IMG/VR virus record: IMGVR_UViG_3300042542_002998
Span: 1 to 33,933 of that record
From: a virus
Direction: 5' to 3' (one strand)
Length of the DNA stretch: 33,933 nucleotides
Within the stretch, counting starts at the first letter, position 1. Every line of letters starts with the position of its first letter. The position numbers and the translations under genes are program-made. Below are positions 30,516 through 33,933 of the stretch, piece after piece. The notes under the pieces were generated by a model. That model searched no databases and was not told the origin of the DNA. It saw nothing but the letters and a program-made list of their open reading frames with translations.

Positions 30516-31794
30516 CGGTCTGCTCCTCCTGTTCGGCTTCATCCTCGGCGTCGTCGGCCGGGCTTTCCTCGTCCGCGACGGGCGGCGCTGGCATCGGCTC
30601 CGGTGCCGGTGCGTCCTGGCCAACCTTGTCGAGCGTGGTCATGTTCAACTGCACAAAGTGCTTGTCGCCTTCCGGCCCGATCGGGTTCAGGTTCTCCAGT
30701 TCCCGAATCTCGTTGATCGTCATCCACCCATTCTGCAAGGCGCTGACGTAGTAGGCCGACCGGCTCGCGTGGTCGCCACGCAGCAGGCCCGAGACGCTGT
30801 GCTCCGCGAAGTAGGTCTCATCGTCCACGATGAGGTCGCGGGAGATCGCCGCCTCCCACCGCTTGAGGTGCGGCAGCAGGCAATGCTGCACGAACTCCGT
30901 GCCCTGCACCTCGATGTTCGAGTAGGTCGAGCGGGTCAGGTCTTGAATCATGTGCGGCGGCACGCGGAACGCCCGACAGATTTCGATGACTTGGTACTGC
31001 CGCGTTTCGAGGAACTGGGCCGCCTCGTTCGAGCCGCTGAGCTCGTGGGCCTTCACGCCGTTAGGCAGGACGGCCGTGCGGAACGCCCGATCTGCGCCCC
31101 GGTGCATCCGCTCCCACTGCTCGCGGAGCCGCTCGGCCGCCTCCACCGGAATCGGGTTGTCGCTCTCCAGCACGATGCCGGGCCGGGCACCGTTGCCGAA
31201 GTAGGTGCTGCCGTGGGCCTCAAGAGCCTGGGCCAGCCCGATCGCGTTCTGGAAAATCTTGTAGGTGGGGATCGCCCGAATGCCGTCTTCCGTGGTGAAC
31301 CGCAGGGCGAAGATCTGCTCCTGGCTGTAGATCGTCTCGCGCCCGTTCGGCTCACGGTAGCGATACCGCAGCGTGCCGTCCGACAGCCGCTCGCACTCCA
31401 TCCGCGACGAGTGCAGCGGCCACAGTTCAGAGACGGCACCGCGAGCACCGGGGCGAATCTCGGCGTAGCTCGCACCGTAGTGCAGGTACATGCCGGTCAT
31501 CCAATCCCTGAATTCCTGCGCCGTCTGCCAGGGGTTCGGCTGCTGGTGGAGCAGGCGATACACGGGGTGGGCCGTGGCCTTCGCCTTGCCGCCGTTCGCC
31601 ATCCGCTCGTAAACGTGGAGCGGCAGGGCGGAGACGGCATCCGAGATCACGCGGATGCAGGCCGTGTACGCCGAGCACGCCATCGAGTTGTCGGCGTTGA
31701 CGCGGATGCCCGAGGGCGTGCGAGACGGCGAAACCTCGGGCCAGTCGATGCCACGCAGGTCGAACATCCTGAAGTCGGCGGCGTTTTCGCTCAT
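30505..31794 (-). CDS. Portal protein, HK97 family
   Basis: The 429-residue protein has CSAYTACIRVISDAVSALPL, HPVYRLLHQQPNPWQTAQEF, ICRAFRVPPHMIQDLTRSTY and LHYGASYAEI, a full HK97-type portal pattern. The acidic C-terminal tail (DDAEDEAEQEEQ) is typical. It forms the dodecameric ring for DNA entry. ATGA overlap with the terminase. Confidence 0.95.
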   Translation of the reverse strand: MSENAADFRMFDLRGIDWPEVSPSRTPSGIRVNADNSMACSAYTACIRVISDAVSALPLHVYERMANGGKAKATAHPVYRLLHQQPNPWQTAQEFRDWMTGMYLHYGASYAEIRPGARGAVSELWPLHSSRMECERLSDGTLRYRYREPNGRETIYSQEQIFALRFTTEDGIRAIPTYKIFQNAIGLAQALEAHGSTYFGNGARPGIVLESDNPIPVEAAERLREQWERMHRGADRAFRTAVLPNGVKAHELSGSNEAAQFLETRQYQVIEICRAFRVPPHMIQDLTRSTYSNIEVQGTEFVQHCLLPHLKRWEAAISRDLIVDDETYFAEHSVSGLLRGDHASRSAYYVSALQNGWMTINEIRELENLNPIGPEGDKHFVQLNMTTLDKVGQDAPAPEPMPAPPVADEESPADDAEDEAEQEEQTDGN

Positions 31795-33443
31795 ATCGTG
31801 AACAGTTCCCAGGATTGTTCGGGTGGCGGGGCCGTGGCCGTCGCGTGCAGCCCGAGGGCCATGACCAGCGACACGATGCCGTCGATGCGTTCCGTGCTCT
31901 TCGCCTTACTCGGTTTGATGTTGCCTTGGTGGTCGGTCTGCACCGCTACGTTGCCAGCCATCCACGAGAGCACCGGGTGGTTGGCGTGGCGGATCTTCTC
32001 CGACATGATGTAGTTTTCGAGGGCGCGGCTCGGGCTGCTCATCGAGCCGTACCCTTGTCCAAAGCCTGTCACATTCACCCCCTCGCCTTGCAGTTGCGTG
32101 GCCAATTGGGTGGCGTTCCAGCGGTCGATACCCACCTGCCGGATGTTGAACCGCTGCGAGAGTTCCACGATGTCCCGGCGGATCACGTCGTAGTCGGTGA
32201 CGTTGCCATCGGTCGCCCTGATATGCCCGTCGCGAATCCAGCCGATGTAGTCAACCTTGTCGCGCTGCGTCCGCTCGGCCGCGTTCTCCTGCGGCACCCA
32301 GAAGAACGGCATCACGTCAAAGGTTCCGTCGTCCGCCTGGCTCGCCATCACGAAGGCCGACAAGTCGTAGGTGGTCGCGAGATCGAGGCCCGCGTACCAC
32401 TCCCGCTTTTCCAGTTCGTCCCGCAGCGGGCCGCCGCACTTGGCCCAGGTATCGGGGCTGATCCAGCGAGTATCCTGCGTGGTCCAGACGTTGAGCCTGT
32501 ATCGCAGGAATGAGTTCAGCTTCGAGGGCGACTGATCGGCCTCGCGGGCGTCGGCGGCGAACGACTCCACCGTGATTGTCTCACCCAGCGACGGGTTCGC
32601 CTTGTGCCACGTCTTCGGGTCTTTCCAATCGTCGTCTGGCGATGCGGCGTAGATGCAGCCAAAGAAGGCTGGGTCTACCGTGGGATCGGCGATGCACCGC
32701 TCGGCGTAGGCATGCTGCTCCCAGCAGATGCTCTTGCGGTCGTACCCCGCCGTCGTGATCGAGAGCAGGAGCGGCGATCGTCTGGCTGCTCCACCGTACC
32801 TTAGCGCGTCGCGTTTTTTGCCCCGGCCTTCGCCCCCGGCTTCTCAGCCAGGGGCGAAAGCCCAGAGGCGGCGGTCCCTTTGCGCATGAAGCTCATCGAA
32901 GAGCAGGGCGTGGATGTTGAGCCCCTCGGCACGGAACGCATCCGCCGAGAGCACCCGATAGAACGAGTTGCTGGCCTTGTGAATGATCGTCTTCCGGCTG
33001 TCGATCACGTCGAAATACTTGGACAGCGCAGGCGAGGCCCGAACCATGCTGGCGGCCTCCCTGTATATGATCCCTGCTTGCTCACGGTCGCTAGCCGCCC
33101 CGTAGCACTCAGCACCTTTTTCACCGTCGAAACCGGTCAGATAGAGAGCCAACCCGGCAAGCGTGGTGCTCTTGCCTTGCTTCTTCGGGAGTTCGATGTA
33201 CCCAACGCGATGCTGCCGCGTGCCATCTGGATTCAGCCGCCCGAAGAGCTCGCGGAGAACATGGTGCTGCCAGGGCAGCAGTTTGAAAGGCTGCCCAGCG
33301 ATCTGGCCCTTGCTGTGCCGCAAGATGTTCTCAAAGAACCAGACAACTCGCTCGTACTTCTTCTGCCCCTCGGGCGTGAGTTCACGCGCCGTGGATCTTG
33401 AAGAACTCTTCAACTTCGTCGGTTGGCTTTTCTTCTTTGCCAC
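31791..33443 (-). CDS. terL: Terminase large subunit with an in-frame UGA inside a 51-nt hairpin insert
   Basis: A single frame runs from GTG 33443 to 31791 (551 codons), broken only by UGA at 32844-32846. Residues 85-92 are the Walker A motif (LPKKQGKS), and LLFDELHAQRDRRLW (180-194) is Walker B. After 17 extra codons the frame resumes at DALRYGGAARRSPLLLSITT, the normal continuation, with the coupling motif SITTAG. The nuclease domain follows, with GLDLATTYDLSAF and VGIDRWNATQ plus a late DGIVS. Without the insert it would be 533 residues, the usual length. Restart at GTG 32570 would lose the coupling motif, so separate halves seem unlikely to work. Confidence 0.9.
32811..32861 (-). other. 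In-frame 51-nt hairpin insert with UGA in terL
   Basis: Between Trp (TGG, 32862-32864) and Asp (GAC, 32808-32810) lies a 51-nt segment absent from the terminase pattern. GCTTTCGCCCCTGGCT (32861-32846) pairs with AGCCGGGGGCGAAGGC (32841-32826) over 16 bp, two of them G-U, with a GAGA (GNRA) loop. The UGA spans the top of the stem and the loop. The insert ends CGGGGC then AAAAAACGC. Its length is a multiple of three and the downstream frame is intact. Confidence 0.85.
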
Positions 33444-33855
33444 CTAGCCGTGTCCTGCTGGTAGGGGTCAATCCAAACTCGCCCATTAGCGACGCCTGGA
33501 GCGCCACTAAACTTCGATATAGCGGGCCTGCCGGGTTCGGCTTCACGCCACCGAGGTCCGTCCGCATCACCGGGCCGGTCGCCCGCAACTCCAAAAGGCA
33601 CGCCTGCGTTGCAGCATAGACCTCGCACAAAGTCGCCAAGGCTTCGCCATCGGCCTGGGTGAGCGTGCCGAGTTCGAGCAGGAGCGGCACGAACTCGTTC
33701 CACTTAGCCACGGCCTGGGGCTCGACCATCAAACGCTGCGGCATCGGCGGCGCACCGGACGGGGCGGGGAGGTCGGGACGAATCGGACGCTTGCCGGGAT
33801 TGCCGAGCAGCTTGCGGGCTGCGGCAGGCATCGGCTTGGGGCCGCGTTTACCCAT
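33382..33855 (-). CDS. terS: Terminase small subunit, P27 family
   Basis: The start MGKRGPKPMPAAARKL at 33855 gives 157 residues. LLGNPGKRPIRPD, then WNEFVPLLLELGTLTQADGE with a helical middle, and MGEFGLTPTSRTRL near the end match the P27-like terminase small subunit. It recognises the packaging site and loads the large subunit. It overlaps terL by 62 nt. Upstream (33856-33933) I see GC-rich sequence that may include a cos or pac site, not proved. Confidence 0.9.
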   Translation of the reverse strand: MGKRGPKPMPAAARKLLGNPGKRPIRPDLPAPSGAPPMPQRLMVEPQAVAKWNEFVPLLLELGTLTQADGEALATLCEVYAATQACLLELRATGPVMRTDLGGVKPNPAGPLYRSLVALQASLMGEFGLTPTSRTRLGGKEEKPTDEVEEFFKIHGA

Positions 33856-33933
33856 GATGGTCAAAAAACCCCACGAAACTTGCGGCCGCGCGTGCGCGAC
33901 TTCGACAGATGGTATTGCTCATTGACTTCAGTT

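Noticed and set aside
31791-32570. Separate C-terminal terminase gene starting at GTG 32570
   Set aside because: That start leaves out DALRYGGAARR and the SITTAG coupling motif, which are present and intact in the same frame upstream.
32811-32861. Selenocysteine insertion at the terL UGA
   Set aside because: A bacterial SECIS hairpin follows the UGA. Here the UGA is inside the hairpin top, and terminases need no selenocysteine at this site.
31791-33443. UGA as a sense codon (recoded genetic code)
   Set aside because: Many genes here end in UGA, including the integrase and several genes with overlapping ATGA starts, so UGA works as a stop.
1-33933. Closed circular genome
   Set aside because: Joining the ends would turn the fibre's LRGD into a sequence that does not continue as a fibre, and no end overlap is visible.
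1-33933. tRNA or rRNA genes
   Set aside because: Gene packing leaves no gap over about 190 nt, and I saw no cloverleaf or rRNA sequence.

Overview
This window is most of the genome of a temperate, tailed double-stranded DNA phage (or prophage) with a siphovirus-type, HK97-like virion. Nearly every gene lies on the minus strand and is packed head to tail, with stop and start codons overlapping as ATGA, TGATG, TAATG or GTGA. Only the integrase reads on the plus strand. The DNA is GC-rich, so nearly every real gene has long shadow reading frames. The host cannot be proved from sequence. A Cys-rich tail-region protein (17782..18594) carries a motif I associate with Planctomycetota, so a planctomycete host is a weak inference. 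The two ends do not join into one continuous tail-fibre frame, so the window is probably not a closed circle.

Layout in transcription order, right to left. (1) 33855-24700: DNA packaging and head: terminase small and large subunits, portal, prohead protease, a tiny zinc-ribbon protein, major capsid protein with a terminator behind it, a glycosyltransferase, connector and head-closure proteins, tail-completion proteins and two tail-tube-like proteins. (2) 24401-17345: tail: gpG/gpGT chaperones joined by a -1 frameshift, tape measure, and distal tail or baseplate proteins. (3) 17385-15384: metallophosphoesterase, DUF1599-like protein and small genes. (4) 15318-13157: lysogeny and control: integrase, HTH regulator, small genes, three promoters and a repeated operator-like element. 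(5) 12965-6678: recombination and replication: RecT, winged-helix regulators, an HNH-deoxyribosyltransferase fusion, a DUF1376 replication protein, a complete DNA sliding clamp and a RusA resolvase. (6) 6681-1525: methyltransferase, CAP59-like glycosyltransferase, small membrane and exported proteins, and a papain-like cysteine peptidase in what looks like the lysis cassette. (7) 1525-1: collagen-like tail fibre, cut by the window edge.

The most unusual feature is in the large terminase. A 51-nt in-frame segment after the Walker B region forms a 16-bp hairpin with a GNRA-type GAGA loop, and it carries a UGA stop partly in that loop. Coding continues in the same frame with normal terminase sequence. 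This could be a bypass or readthrough element, or a palindromic repeat that broke the gene. Other points of interest are the canonical A AAA AAC frameshift site in gpG, the HNH-deoxyribosyltransferase fusion, the papain-like enzyme in place of a recognisable endolysin, a phage sliding clamp without a polymerase, a glycosyltransferase inside the head operon, and a G16 tract upstream of recT.
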